Below the pieces are notes generated by a model. The model was given only the letters and a program-made list of their open reading frames with translations, made no database searches and was not told where the DNA came from. DNA of 5,423 bases from assembly GCA_044238965.1 (NCBI GenBank), contig JBIICJ010000085.1, positions 1-5,423 on the forward strand, written 5' to 3'. Positions 5,299 to 5,423 of the stretch are shown one piece after another. Made by a program: the position numbers and the translations under genes. Origin of the DNA: Micavibrio_B sp044238965. Lineage in GTDB: Bacteria; Pseudomonadota; Alphaproteobacteria; Micavibrionales; Micavibrionaceae. Each line of letters starts with the position of its first letter. The stretch's first letter is position 1.

Positions 5299-5423
5299 AT
5301 GCCGTATTCTTTACCCATGGCTTTTACATCGGGCAACCTTAACTTTGATCCAAATAAATACGCGGAGCTTTTGCAACAAGCGAACCGCTTGGAGAGAGGC
5401 GAGCCTGCATATGGTCAAACAAA
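5299..5423 (+). CDS. Hypothetical protein, N-terminal fragment (runs off right end)
   Basis: An open frame with no stop from ATG 5299 to the window end, 41 codons visible; an in-frame TAA at 5290-5292 bounds it upstream. The visible residues include NLNFDPNKYAELLQQANRL, which reads as a coding-like mix with an amphipathic helix, and the composition is more GC-rich than the intergenic DNA before it. AAAGG (5291-5295) is only three bases before ATG 5299, too close for ideal use, so ATG 5317 (MAFTSGN...) is an equally good start. No family is recognised from this fragment. It is divergent from the large helical protein gene. Confidence 0.6.
   Translation, partial: MPYSLPMAFTSGNLNFDPNKYAELLQQANRLERGEPAYGQT

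Overview
The window looks like bacterial chromosome from an alphaproteobacterium. The left-end HNH protein matches, as far as I can recall it, a family typical of Alphaproteobacteria (VLNADYRPLSY near the start, EMRLPSV, RFNVFLRD, the Cys-Cys/HNH core, LHESW near the end). The short DAVIFY membrane protein reminds me of proteins from the Micavibrio group, but that is a memory-based guess and the order is not proven. No phage, transposase or CRISPR hallmarks are visible.

Layout: (1) 1-581, 3' part of an HNH endonuclease gene running in from the left. (2) 680-1033, a small multi-span membrane protein with a perfect Shine-Dalgarno, closed by a strong Rho-independent terminator at 1060-1090. (3) 1150-2619, an apparent two-gene operon with its own promoter-like sequence. 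Its first product has the order of motifs of glutamyl-tRNA reductase (GluTR, the C5-pathway enzyme of tetrapyrrole synthesis), but it is divergent and lacks the C-terminal dimerisation region. The second is an unrecognised 120-residue protein. (4) 2721-2843, a 40-codon membrane ORF sharing an R...DAxIFY motif with the protein in (2); the two bracket the operon. (5) 2838-3338 on the minus strand, dsbB, overlapping the tail of (4). (6) 3410-3494, tRNA-Leu(CAA) with encoded CCA. (7) 3520-5079 on the minus strand, a large unrecognised, mostly helical protein with an ankyrin-like N-terminal half and a coiled-coil-rich C-terminal half, with a clear promoter and Shine-Dalgarno. (8) 5080-5298, an AT-rich divergent intergenic region with short repeats. 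(9) 5299 to the right end, the start of an unrecognised plus-strand gene.

The housekeeping items (HNH protein, DsbB, tRNA) are interleaved with more AT-rich genes of unknown role (1150-2619 and 3520-5079). This is the pattern of accessory genes placed among core genes. The item most worth pursuing is the GluTR-like protein. Most alphaproteobacteria make 5-aminolevulinate by the C4 route (ALA synthase), so a GluTR relative with a kept catalytic-type cysteine but an altered nucleotide-binding glycine motif and no dimerisation domain is unexpected and may do something other than haem synthesis. I see no direct functional link between it and dsbB, the tRNA or the large helical protein.
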